From: Peptococcaceae bacterium
Lineage (GTDB): Bacteria; Bacillota; Peptococcia; Peptococcales; Peptococcaceae
DNA length: 5,085 bases
Assembly: GCA_017383785.1 (NCBI GenBank)
Contig: JAFNVD010000220.1
Coordinates: 1-5,085 of the forward strand
Reading direction: 5' to 3'
Both the position numbers and the translations under genes were made by a program. Positions 1-5,085 of the stretch are shown here, piece by piece (the stretch's first letter is position 1; every line of letters begins with the position of its first letter). The notes below the pieces were generated by a model that saw only the letters and a list, made by a program, of their open reading frames with translations, did no database searches and had not been told where the DNA came from.

Positions 1-872
1 ACCCAGCCAAAAGGACCACTGCATGCAATAATAATCATAATTACCGCAGAAGTTTTCGCACTACCTTTCATAATATCAAATAATTTCGGAAAGGTCATAT
101 CACGATAAATGACAAAAGACGCAAAAAGCGCATACACAACCGCTACCGCCGCAGCCTCTGTAGTAGTAAATTTACCGGAAAAAATCCCACCTAAAATAAT
201 AGCCGGCATAATAATCCCCGGAACAGCCTGAAAGAAAGAAACAACAAAGCGTTTAAACTCAAACGATCCGCCTTTTGGATAACTATGCATATATGCCTGA
301 TATAACGAGATAGCAATCAAAATGCCACCCATCATCAAACCCGGCACAAAACCATTGGCAAACAAACGATTTACCGTTACACCGTTCCCAGCCGCAACCG
401 CATACAATACCATAGGAACTGACGGTGGAATTACTACACCAATCGTTCCCGCCGCCGCAATCAACGCTGCCGATTGATCTTCTTTATAACCACGTTCTTT
501 TAACTGTGGAATCAACGTTGCACCTACTGCAGCAGTTGTCGCCGCACCGGAACCGGAAATCGCCGCAAAAAACATCGCTACAACAACAGAGATAATAGAA
601 AGACCACCCTTAATCATTCCTAAAAAAGACTCTGCAAAGGCAACTAGATATCTGGAGATTGCACCATTGGCCAACAAATCACCGGCCAGAATAAAGAACG
701 GTACCGCTACTAAAGGAAAGGAATTGACACTAGCGAACATACGCTGTGCCACCATACCCAAACTAACATCACCTGCAACTAATACCGCTACTGCAGAAAG
801 CATAATAGAGAACGCTACCGGGATACCCAGAAGCAACGTCACAGCAAACACTACAAATAATAAAACTGCCAT
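1..872 (-). CDS. dctM: TRAP transporter large permease subunit DctM (C-terminus cut by window edge)
   Basis: This is the large membrane subunit that forms the ion-coupled transport channel of a TRAP uptake system, working with DctQ and the binding protein DctP. The frame is open from the ATG at 872 to the left edge, giving 290 residues of a family usually about 425-430 long, so roughly the last third is missing. The protein is very hydrophobic. It carries family-typical stretches: SGSGAATTAAVGATLIP at residues 106-122, AAGTIGVVIPPSVPM at 140-154 and TTTEAAAVAVVYALF at 236-250. The start overlaps the dctQ stop in a TAATG arrangement, and a G-rich Shine-Dalgarno lies 9 bases upstream, so the two genes are probably translationally coupled. 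No frameshift is visible. The family call is firm; the transported substrate cannot be read from this subunit. Confidence 0.95.
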   Translation of the reverse strand, partial: MAVLLFVVFAVTLLLGIPVAFSIMLSAVAVLVAGDVSLGMVAQRMFASVNSFPLVAVPFFILAGDLLANGAISRYLVAFAESFLGMIKGGLSIISVVVAMFFAAISGSGAATTAAVGATLIPQLKERGYKEDQSAALIAAAGTIGVVIPPSVPMVLYAVAAGNGVTVNRLFANGFVPGLMMGGILIAISLYQAYMHSYPKGGSFEFKRFVVSFFQAVPGIIMPAIILGGIFSGKFTTTEAAAVAVVYALFASFVIYRDMTFPKLFDIMKGSAKTSAVIMIIIACSGPFGW

Positions 873-1360
873 TACAATCTGCCCCCCTTCTCATGCACTA
901 CCTGCAACAGCGCATCCAATGCATGAATCGCCATCAAAGAAAACCCTATTGGTATTGATAAATACATATATTTCATCGGAATACGCAACACAGGCGCTAA
1001 CTGCGCCTGTTTCATGGCATACTCCAAGCTAAAATAGGCCATCGCAACAAACGCAATCAAACATACTGTATGCACAAGCATACGAAGCATACGTTCCGTT
1101 TTTGCAGAACACATCCCTTGTACAAACGTAATCGAAATATGACTTCCTTCTTTATATGCACAACCTGCACCAATCAAAGTTCCCCAAATCAACAAATAAC
1201 GGTTCAATTCTTCCGTCCAGAGAAATGCATCCCCGGCAAGACGACTGATAATCTGCGCCATTGTTACAACCACCATAGTTCCTAAAATTGCTACAATAAT
1301 TGCCAAACAAACTTTGTCGATGCTATCACTTATTTTCTTTACAACATTCGCGAATTTCAT
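872..1360 (-). CDS. dctQ: TRAP transporter small membrane subunit DctQ
   Basis: This is the small integral membrane subunit of a tripartite ATP-independent periplasmic (TRAP) transporter, which associates with the DctM permease. Read from the ATG at 1360 it has 162 residues, the normal size. Four hydrophobic segments are visible, at about residues 17-40, 53-69, 91-113 and 130-154. The conserved DctQ signature spans residues 48-76, with W48, E50-E51, W59, G64 and H74 (WTEELNRY, then KEGSHISI). I prefer the start at 1360 (MKFANVV) because AAGGAG lies 9 bases upstream of it. The in-frame ATG at 1369 directly abuts that AAGGAG with no spacer, so it would be a poor start; using it adds three residues. 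The gene follows dctP after a hairpin-containing gap and overlaps dctM by one base. Confidence 0.93.
   Translation of the reverse strand: MKFANVVKKISDSIDKVCLAIIVAILGTMVVVTMAQIISRLAGDAFLWTEELNRYLLIWGTLIGAGCAYKEGSHISITFVQGMCSAKTERMLRMLVHTVCLIAFVAMAYFSLEYAMKQAQLAPVLRIPMKYMYLSIPIGFSLMAIHALDALLQVVHEKGGRL
882..889 (-). promoter_or_regulatory. Ribosome binding site of dctM (AAGGGGGG)
   Basis: On the minus strand the sequence AAGGGGGG ends 9 bases before the dctM ATG at 872, inside the last codons of dctQ. The run of six G is unusual compared with the AGGAG-type sites of the neighbours, but its spacing is right. It supports the ATG in the TAATG overlap as the start. Confidence 0.6.
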
Positions 1361-1369
1361 ACCTTCCAT

Positions 1370-1375
1370 CTCCTT
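1370..1375 (-). promoter_or_regulatory. Ribosome binding site of dctQ (AAGGAG)
   Basis: AAGGAG on the minus strand ends 9 bases before the ATG at 1360 and 0 bases before the ATG at 1369. This spacing decides for the inner start. Confidence 0.7.
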
Positions 1376-1434
1376 ATGTACATTTTTATCTGCGAGAAAA
1401 AACTACTGTAATTTCCTCTAGCAAATAAAAAGTA

Positions 1435-1454
1435 GGGCAGGCAACAGCCTGCCC
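1435..1454 (-). terminator. GC-rich intercistronic hairpin between dctP and dctQ, possible leaky terminator
   Basis: A perfect 8-bp stem, GGGCAGGC paired with GCCTGCCC around a four-base loop, lies 33 bases after the dctP stop. On the minus strand it is followed by TACTTTTTAT, a late and interrupted T run. In binding-protein transporter operons such a hairpin often lets only part of transcription continue and protects the binding-protein message from 3' decay, so that DctP outnumbers the membrane subunits. A partial terminator or mRNA stabiliser is therefore the likely role. It is unlikely to be a full stop, because no promoter is evident before dctQ. On the plus strand the stem is followed by TTTTATG, but no plus-strand gene precedes it. 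Confidence 0.65.
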
Positions 1455-1458
1455 TTTT

Positions 1459-1475
1459 ATGAATAATACATTCAT
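1459..1475 (-). repeat. Small AT-rich hairpin after dctP
   Basis: ATGAAT and ATTCAT form a 6-bp inverted repeat with a five-base loop, only 4 bases from the GC-rich hairpin. In the dctP transcript it would be the first of two tandem stem-loops. The stem is weak and may be chance. Confidence 0.35.
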
Positions 1476-1487
1476 ATTTCGCTACAC

Positions 1488-2492
1488 TTATTCAGCCAGT
1501 GTTGCATTGATTTTTGCCAGATAGTCAGCATATTGTGGATATGCATCGTATACTACCTGTACCGCTGCTTTAAAGCTATCCAAATCTGGATTTTCTACTA
1601 CCTGCATGCCATTGTCTTTCATAGCCTGCAACTGTTCAGCTTCGTTTGCAGCACACCACGCACGCTCATATTCAGCAGCTTCCTGCGCAGCTTCTTTGAA
1701 AATTACCTGCACATCTTCCGGAAGCTCATTAAATTTTTCTAAACTCATTGTGATGATTGCAGTTGCATAAGAATGACGTGTCAGTGTTGCATGGCTCTGG
1801 TTGGATTCCCATAATGCGTAAGAGTAAATAACATTGATTGGGTTTTCCTGACCATCTACCGCTTTGTTCTGAAGTGCAGTTAACGCATCAGCCCACGCCA
1901 TTGGAGTTGCATTAGTGCCCAGTGCTTTAAAGGTTTTGTTGTATACCTCATTTTCCATTACACGCAATTTTAAATCTTTCATGTCAGCAGCTGTAACAAC
2001 AGGACGAACGCCGTTAGTTACATTACGGAAGCCACGTTCAGCATAAGCCAAACCTTTCAGATTTGCATTTTCCAGAGTGCCCAATAATTCCTGACCAACT
2101 TCACCGTCTAATACTTTATAAGCATCTTCACTGCTGCCAAACAGGAATGGCATATCTAATACACCCATATCCTGAGAGAAGTTTACGAACGGACCGCTTG
2201 TTACAATCCCCAGTTCCAGTGTGCCTGTAGCCATACTTTCCAGTAAAGCCGCTTCATCACCTAATTCACCGTTTGGATGAATTTCAATTACATATTTACC
2301 TTCGGTTCTTTCTTCAACCAGCTCTTTAAATTTCAACGCTGCTACCTGGAAACTATCCTGTTCATTCACTGTAGTCCCCAGTTTCATTGTTACAGGGCCT
2401 TCATCTTTTTTACCGCCACCACAGCCGGCCAATAAACCCATAGCCATAAAACCAACCAGAGCAGCCGCAATTACTTTACGTGCTTTTTTCAT
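1488..2492 (-). CDS. dctP: TRAP transporter solute-binding lipoprotein DctP
   Basis: This is the extracytoplasmic binding protein that captures the substrate and delivers it to the DctQ-DctM membrane unit. From the ATG at 2492 it has 334 residues, normal for the DctP family. It begins with a lipoprotein signal peptide: positive residues K2, K3, R5 and K6, a hydrophobic core, then lipobox LLAGC with Cys24, followed by a glycine-rich linker. Family landmarks are HPNGELGDE at about residues 72-80, the ligand-carboxylate arginine in LRVMEN (R177), and AWADALTALQNKAVDGQENP at 199-218. The start is set by GGAGGAA 6 bases upstream; the in-frame ATG at 2507 overlaps that site and would add five residues. 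A strong promoter precedes the gene. The ligand is probably an organic acid such as a dicarboxylate, sugar acid or related carboxylate, but the sequence alone does not decide it. Confidence 0.95.
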   Translation of the reverse strand: MKKARKVIAAALVGFMAMGLLAGCGGGKKDEGPVTMKLGTTVNEQDSFQVAALKFKELVEERTEGKYVIEIHPNGELGDEAALLESMATGTLELGIVTSGPFVNFSQDMGVLDMPFLFGSSEDAYKVLDGEVGQELLGTLENANLKGLAYAERGFRNVTNGVRPVVTAADMKDLKLRVMENEVYNKTFKALGTNATPMAWADALTALQNKAVDGQENPINVIYSYALWESNQSHATLTRHSYATAIITMSLEKFNELPEDVQVIFKEAAQEAAEYERAWCAANEAEQLQAMKDNGMQVVENPDLDSFKAAVQVVYDAYPQYADYLAKINATLAE

Positions 2493-2498
2493 TGTACA

Positions 2499-2505
2499 TT
2501 CCTCC
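2499..2505 (-). promoter_or_regulatory. Ribosome binding site of dctP (GGAGGAA)
   Basis: A near-perfect Shine-Dalgarno GGAGGAA ends 6 bases before the ATG at 2492. The upstream in-frame ATG at 2507 shares its last base with this site, so it cannot use it. This fixes the start at 2492. Confidence 0.8.
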
Positions 2506-2545
2506 ATAACTTATAAATAGTTCACTTGCAGTTTCTTTCTGCTTT

Positions 2546-2567
2546 ATGATGTAGAGTATAACATCAT
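2546..2567. promoter_or_regulatory. Perfect 22-base inverted repeat framing the dctP -10 box, candidate operator
   Basis: ATGATGT and ACATCAT are perfect 7-bp arms around an 8-base spacer, which on the minus strand reads TATACTCT and contains the -10 box. A dimeric regulator bound here would cover the promoter and probably repress. I do not recognise the operator family, and no regulator gene is present in the window. A protein site is likelier than an RNA hairpin, because one arm lies upstream of the expected transcript start. Confidence 0.45.
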
Positions 2568-2583
2568 CACAAGCATAAGTCAA
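2555..2583 (-). promoter_or_regulatory. Sigma-A type promoter of the dctPQM operon
   Basis: On the minus strand, TTGACT (2583-2578) is separated by exactly 17 bases from TATACT (2560-2555). Each box matches the housekeeping consensus at five of six positions. TG one base before the -10 box makes it an extended -10 promoter. Transcription would begin near 2548, giving a leader of about 56 bases before the dctP ATG. It is the best promoter match in the window and lies between the sigma-gene terminator and dctP, as expected for an independent operon. Confidence 0.8.
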
Positions 2584-2687
2584 CCATCTGTTTTATAAAA
2601 ATCAAAAAACTTTCCGAATAGTTATAGTACAGTTTTATCAAAACAATCTACTTGTTGTTGCAATCTGTTTCATTTTTCTACAAAGCC

Positions 2688-2725
2688 AAAACAAAAAGCT
2701 ATATCCACTTACACAGATATAGCTT
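2688..2725 (-). terminator. Intrinsic terminator after the sigma factor gene
   Basis: AAGCTATATC (2696-2705) and GATATAGCTT (2716-2725) form a perfect 10-bp stem with a 10-base loop, 23 bases after the stop of the sigma gene. On the minus strand the stem runs into TTTGTTT; with the stem's own last bases the tail is TTTTTGTTT. It separates the cysK-sigma unit from the TRAP operon. The stem is AT-rich, so efficiency may be moderate. Confidence 0.75.
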
Positions 2726-2748
2726 CTTTATTATCCATTTGATATTTT

Positions 2749-3387
2749 TTACACTGTTTCTGCGCACCACGAAAAAGATTTAGATTTATTCACCTTTTTG
2801 CGGATACGCTGTACGGCATTGTCCACCGATTTATTTTCCAACTGAAGTGCCAACGTAATCTCGTTATACGACATTCCCATCATACGCATAACCAGCACAT
2901 TCAATTCCATCTTAGAAAGTATATCCGTGATTTTATGCATAATTTCATTGTAGCTTTCCCGTTCAACAATGGTATTTTCCGGCGACACAATAGATCCGCT
3001 GGCATCACGTTCAATCAAATACGCAGATTTATCTTCCACTTGTTCCTCATTATCATTATAGGCAGACATAGAAATCGCTTCATTTAAAACCATATGTTTT
3101 TTACGATTAGATCGTTTGACGCAGGAATCTAGTTCACGTTTGATACACAAATATGCAAAATTTTTAAACTGTTTTCCACTATCCGTTTTATAACTTTTTA
3201 CACTCTGCACAAAGCCAATCATCGCTTCCTGCATCAAATCATCCCGTTCTCCATCTTTCAGATAATATTTGTCACAAATATAATTCATCAGCCCATGGTA
3301 TCGTTTCAATAAATACTCCATTGCCAGTTCATCGCCTTCGCGGGCTGCTTCAATCACATCCATTTCCGGCTTATCGGCATAATCCAT
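2749..3387 (-). CDS. sigH: SigH-family RNA polymerase sigma factor (sigma-70 regions 2 and 4)
   Basis: This is an alternative sigma factor that directs RNA polymerase to a specific promoter set. From the ATG at 3387 it has 212 residues, close to Bacillus SigH. Region 2 spans about residues 20-93, with the core-binding motif RDDLMQEAMIGF at 48-59 and the DNA-melting part around FKNFAYLCIKREL at 74-86. The basic RSNRKKH follows at 92-98. Region 4 spans about 145-200, with its helix-turn-helix around MSYNEITLALQLENKSVDNA at 172-191. GGAAGGAG 8 bases upstream fixes the start. A further in-frame ATG at 3420 overlaps the cysK stop as TAATG but has no Shine-Dalgarno. SigH controls sporulation entry or competence in Bacillota; many non-sporulators keep a homologue whose role is less clear. 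It is probably cotranscribed with cysK and ends at a terminator. The sigma family is certain and the SigH branch likely; the symbol is by similarity. Confidence 0.9.
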   Translation of the reverse strand: MDYADKPEMDVIEAAREGDELAMEYLLKRYHGLMNYICDKYYLKDGERDDLMQEAMIGFVQSVKSYKTDSGKQFKNFAYLCIKRELDSCVKRSNRKKHMVLNEAISMSAYNDNEEQVEDKSAYLIERDASGSIVSPENTIVERESYNEIMHKITDILSKMELNVLVMRMMGMSYNEITLALQLENKSVDNAVQRIRKKVNKSKSFSWCAETV

Positions 3388-3395
3388 GTATATTT

Positions 3396-3403
3396 CTCCT
3401 TCC
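3396..3403 (-). promoter_or_regulatory. Ribosome binding site of the sigma factor gene (GGAAGGAG)
   Basis: GGAAGGAG ends 8 bases before the ATG at 3387. It lies just after the cysK stop and inside the reading frame of the longer alternative start at 3420, so it supports the shorter protein. Confidence 0.75.
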
Positions 3404-3419
3404 AGTTTGTTGCATCGCA

Positions 3420-4343
3420 TTATTTGCCGGCAAACAATTCTGTAGACAGATATCGTTCCCCTGTATCCGGCAAGATTACCACAATCCGTTTCCCCTTATT
3501 TTCCGGGCGATGCGCCACCTGCATCGCCGCTTCCAACGCTGCACCAGCAGAAATACCTGCAAGAATCCCCTGTGTCTTAGCAAGCATACGAGAAGCCTCC
3601 ATAGCAGCATCTCCATCAATCATCAGAACTTCATCCACTAGACCCAAATCCAAAATAGTGGGAATAAACCCCGCACCTATCCCTTGAATTTTGTGTACAC
3701 CTGCAGGTCTACCATTAATCACAGCGCTCTGCAAAGGCTCCACACCTACTACCTGAATATTAGGATTATATTCTTTCAAACCTTTCGCAATACCGGTAAT
3801 TGTTCCACCTGTGCCAATCGCAGATATCAAAATGTCGATTTTTCCTTCTGTATCAGCATAAATCTCCTGCGCTGTAGTCAAGTAATGTGCTTCCGGATTA
3901 GCAGGATTGTCAAACTGCCCACACATAAAACTGCCCGGTATCTCTTCCAACAACGCATTCGCTTTCGCAATGGCACCGCTCATACCTTCAGCAGCTGGCG
4001 TTAATACAATTTCTGCACCATACGCACGAAGCAAACTCTGCCGTTCTTGACTCATATTTTCCGGCATCGTTAAAATCATGCGATAGCCTTTCACAGCAGC
4101 CATCAGCGCTAGCCCTACACCGGTATTACCACTGGTTGGTTCAATAATAGTGGCCCCCTGTGCAATTCGTCCTTTGTTTTCCGCATCCTGCAGCATATAG
4201 GCACCAACACGATCTTTAATACTTCCCCCCGGATTAAACGATTCTACTTTTGCAATAATCTCCGCTTGCATTTCAGAATCAGGCAGATGCAAACGCACCA
4301 TAGGTGTTCGCCCAATCAACTCTCCAATATTATCATAAATCAT
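3420..4343 (-). CDS. cysK: Cysteine synthase (O-acetylserine sulfhydrylase)
   Basis: This cytoplasmic PLP enzyme replaces the acetyl group of O-acetyl-L-serine with sulfide to give cysteine, the last step of sulfur assimilation. From the ATG at 4343 it has 307 residues, the usual CysK length. The PLP lysine is K43 in NPGGSIKDR, the substrate loop is PTSGNTG with S71 and N73, and the phosphate-binding GTGGT is at 177-181. GIGAGFIP is at 221-228 and GISAGAA at 263-269, with S265 placed to contact the PLP ring nitrogen. All catalytic motifs are intact. An in-frame ATG at 4352 directly abuts AAAGG with no spacer, whereas the ATG at 4343 has a 9-base spacer and gives the typical MIYDNI start. The gene follows a gap with a candidate promoter and overlaps the extended sigma frame by TAATG. 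CysK versus CysM is decided by the motif set; a related cystathionine beta-synthase role is less likely. Confidence 0.95.
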   Translation of the reverse strand: MIYDNIGELIGRTPMVRLHLPDSEMQAEIIAKVESFNPGGSIKDRVGAYMLQDAENKGRIAQGATIIEPTSGNTGVGLALMAAVKGYRMILTMPENMSQERQSLLRAYGAEIVLTPAAEGMSGAIAKANALLEEIPGSFMCGQFDNPANPEAHYLTTAQEIYADTEGKIDILISAIGTGGTITGIAKGLKEYNPNIQVVGVEPLQSAVINGRPAGVHKIQGIGAGFIPTILDLGLVDEVLMIDGDAAMEASRMLAKTQGILAGISAGAALEAAMQVAHRPENKGKRIVVILPDTGERYLSTELFAGK

Positions 4344-4352
4344 TGTACTCAT

Positions 4353-4357
4353 CCTTT
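4353..4357 (-). promoter_or_regulatory. Ribosome binding site of cysK (AAAGG)
   Basis: AAAGG, followed by ATGAG, lies 9 bases before the ATG at 4343 and 0 bases before the ATG at 4352. The spacing favours the inner start. The site is weaker than those of the other genes. Confidence 0.55.
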
Positions 4358-4458
4358 GTCATCATTTCGATTACCCATTTATTATTTACCCATCCCCATA
4401 GATAAATAATCACACAGATGCTTTTTTGCTACAATTAGTGTACGATATTATTTCTTCT

Positions 4459-4480
4459 ATTGCAAGGGTTATATTGCAAT
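4459..4480. promoter_or_regulatory. Perfect 22-base inverted repeat framing the cysK -10 box, candidate operator
   Basis: ATTGCAA and TTGCAAT are perfect 7-bp arms around an 8-base spacer that reads TATAACCC on the minus strand and holds the candidate -10 box. The geometry equals that of the repeat at the dctP promoter, though the arm sequence differs. A sulfur- or cysteine-responsive regulator would fit the downstream gene, but I cannot match the arms to a known operator. Confidence 0.45.
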
Positions 4481-4496
4481 TTTAACTTTTTCTCCA
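4468..4496 (-). promoter_or_regulatory. Candidate promoter of the cysK-sigma unit
   Basis: On the minus strand, TGGAGA (4496-4491, four of six consensus matches) is spaced 17 bases from TATAAC (4473-4468, five of six). Transcription would start near 4461, giving a leader of about 118 bases. A competing reading uses TTGCAA (4465-4460), 17 bases, then TACACT (4442-4437), each four of six. I prefer the first for its better -10 box. Either way a promoter in this gap is expected, because a terminator-like repeat follows the hydrolase gene. Confidence 0.45.
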
Positions 4497-4521
4497 TGAT
4501 TCATATATTTTTTTAGCAAAA

Positions 4522-4602
4522 ATGCCGATTATCTTGACAATTTCCACAAGATTTTGTTCAAAATTCGACAAAATCAAAACAGAATATCAATCTAATCGGC
4601 AT
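4522..4602 (-). repeat. Nested inverted repeat after the hydrolase gene, possible terminator with a large structured loop
   Basis: Outer arms ATGCCGATTA (4522-4531) and TAATCGGCAT (4593-4602) are perfect over 10 bp and enclose 61 bases. Inside, GATTTTGT (4550-4557) and ACAAAATC (4568-4575) form a second perfect 8-bp stem. The element starts 15 bases after the hydrolase stop. On the minus strand the last outer arm runs into TTTTTGC, so it could act as a Rho-independent terminator with a long structured loop. A leader RNA or a small non-autonomous repeat is an alternative. I see no direct target duplication at its ends. Confidence 0.5.
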
Positions 4603-4616
4603 ACCGTTTTCATATT

Positions 4617-5085
4617 TTATTCATATTTACTAATCTGATAAATGTCTGACCGACGGTTGTTAACAGATGGGTTCTTTTCTCGCAGCTGTTTTAGATAATC
4701 TAAATCAATCTCAGCAAATATAATCTCCGGTCGATCTGACGCCCTAGCAATTACCGTTCCCCACGGATCTATAATCATACTATTGCCATAGGCCGTAAAT
4801 TTCTCTTTTACACCAATTTGATTCGGAGCAATAATATAAACACCATTTTCAATGGCACGTGCACGTAAAAGCGGCTCCCAGTGATCCTTTCCGGTAGGTA
4901 GAGTAAAGTTAGCCGGTAAGAAGATTACTTCAGCCCCTTGTAACCGCATAATGCGAAATAATTCCGGAAACCGCATATCATAACAAATAGCGAATCCCAG
5001 ACAACCTAATTCGGTTTGCACCGTTACAATTTGACTTCCGGGTTCTTTATTATCACTTTCACGCACACTGCTGCCATCAGGCAGT
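4617..5085 (-). CDS. Nitrilase-superfamily carbon-nitrogen hydrolase, Nit1/Nit2-like (N-terminus cut by window edge)
   Basis: This is an amidase of the nitrilase superfamily, cytoplasmic by absence of any export signal in the visible part. The window holds the last 155 residues of a protein family usually about 260-280 long; the frame stays open to the right edge. Counting from the first whole codon, the catalytic cysteine is C34 in FAICYDMRFPEL. The family block TGKDHWEPLLRARAIEN follows at 64-80 and YGNSMIIDPWG at about 104-114. The catalytic Glu and Lys should lie upstream, outside the window. The RESD...PG stretch before the cysteine and the HWE block resemble Nit1/Nit2 and YafV types, which hydrolyse deaminated glutathione or omega-amides such as alpha-ketoglutaramate. 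Which of these applies here is unknown. A GTG at 5066 is internal and is not the start. Confidence 0.92.
   Translation of the reverse strand, partial: LPDGSSVRESDNKEPGSQIVTVQTELGCLGFAICYDMRFPELFRIMRLQGAEVIFLPANFTLPTGKDHWEPLLRARAIENGVYIIAPNQIGVKEKFTAYGNSMIIDPWGTVIARASDRPEIIFAEIDLDYLKQLREKNPSVNNRRSDIYQISKYE

Noticed and set aside
667..1285. Plus-strand open frames of 71-121 codons across dctM and dctQ
   Set aside because: They lie opposite well-supported membrane protein genes and have no domain pattern; they are shadows of those genes.
2584..2685. A second promoter upstream of dctP using TATAAC near 2625
   Set aside because: No acceptable -35 box lies 16-18 bases before it, while a much better promoter sits just downstream.
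1533..4004. Plus-strand open frames of 69-106 codons opposite dctP, the sigma gene and cysK
   Set aside because: Their products have no recognisable motifs, and the opposite strand encodes complete conserved proteins.
4435..4497. A 20-codon minus-strand reading frame (MEKKLKLQYN...) upstream of cysK, considered as a leader peptide with one Cys codon
   Set aside because: It has no Shine-Dalgarno, has only a single cysteine codon, and overlaps the candidate promoter, so it would not be on the cysK transcript.
4522..4602. Insertion remnant or MITE-like element with terminal inverted repeats
   Set aside because: The arms resemble terminal repeats, but no flanking direct duplication is visible and copy number cannot be judged from one window; kept only as an alternative.
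4344..4616. T-box or SAM-type riboswitch upstream of cysK
   Set aside because: No T-box sequence of the AGGGTGGAACCGCG type and no recognisable SAM aptamer core are present; only the repeats described can be seen.
5064..5066. GTG as the start of the carbon-nitrogen hydrolase
   Set aside because: The frame stays open upstream to the window edge, and starting here would remove the catalytic Glu and Lys half of the family fold. The gene is simply cut.

Overview
This window reads as ordinary, moderately AT-rich bacterial chromosome in which every recognisable gene lies on the minus strand. The combination of a SigH-type sigma factor, strong AGGAGG-like ribosome sites, a lipoprotein-anchored TRAP binding protein and an O-acetylserine sulfhydrylase suggests an anaerobic member of the Bacillota. 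A non-sporulating diderm Negativicutes relative (Veillonella, Dialister or Megasphaera type) is plausible, but this is inference from gene style and not proven by the sequence.

Read in the direction of transcription (right to left), the layout is as follows. First comes the C-terminal part of a Nit1/Nit2-like carbon-nitrogen hydrolase, cut by the right edge. A 273-base non-coding gap follows, holding a nested inverted repeat and a candidate promoter. Next are cysK (cysteine synthase) and a SigH-family sigma factor, closely linked and probably cotranscribed, ending at an intrinsic terminator. A second gap contains a very good sigma-A promoter. It is followed by a three-gene TRAP transporter operon: the solute-binding lipoprotein dctP, the small membrane subunit dctQ and the large permease dctM, which is cut by the left edge. 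A GC-rich hairpin sits between dctP and dctQ, and dctQ and dctM overlap by one base.

The TRAP genes would together take up an organic acid (substrate not determinable here) using an ion gradient. CysK makes cysteine from O-acetylserine and sulfide. The sigma factor could link the cysK transcription unit to a stationary-phase or competence-type regulon. No functional link between the TRAP operon and the cysK-sigma unit is evident.

I found no mobile element, CRISPR array, tRNA or rRNA, and no clear undescribed system. The most curious signal is that both candidate promoters have their -10 box framed by a perfect 7-bp inverted repeat with an 8-base spacer, although the two repeats differ in sequence. 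The nested repeat after the hydrolase gene comes second.
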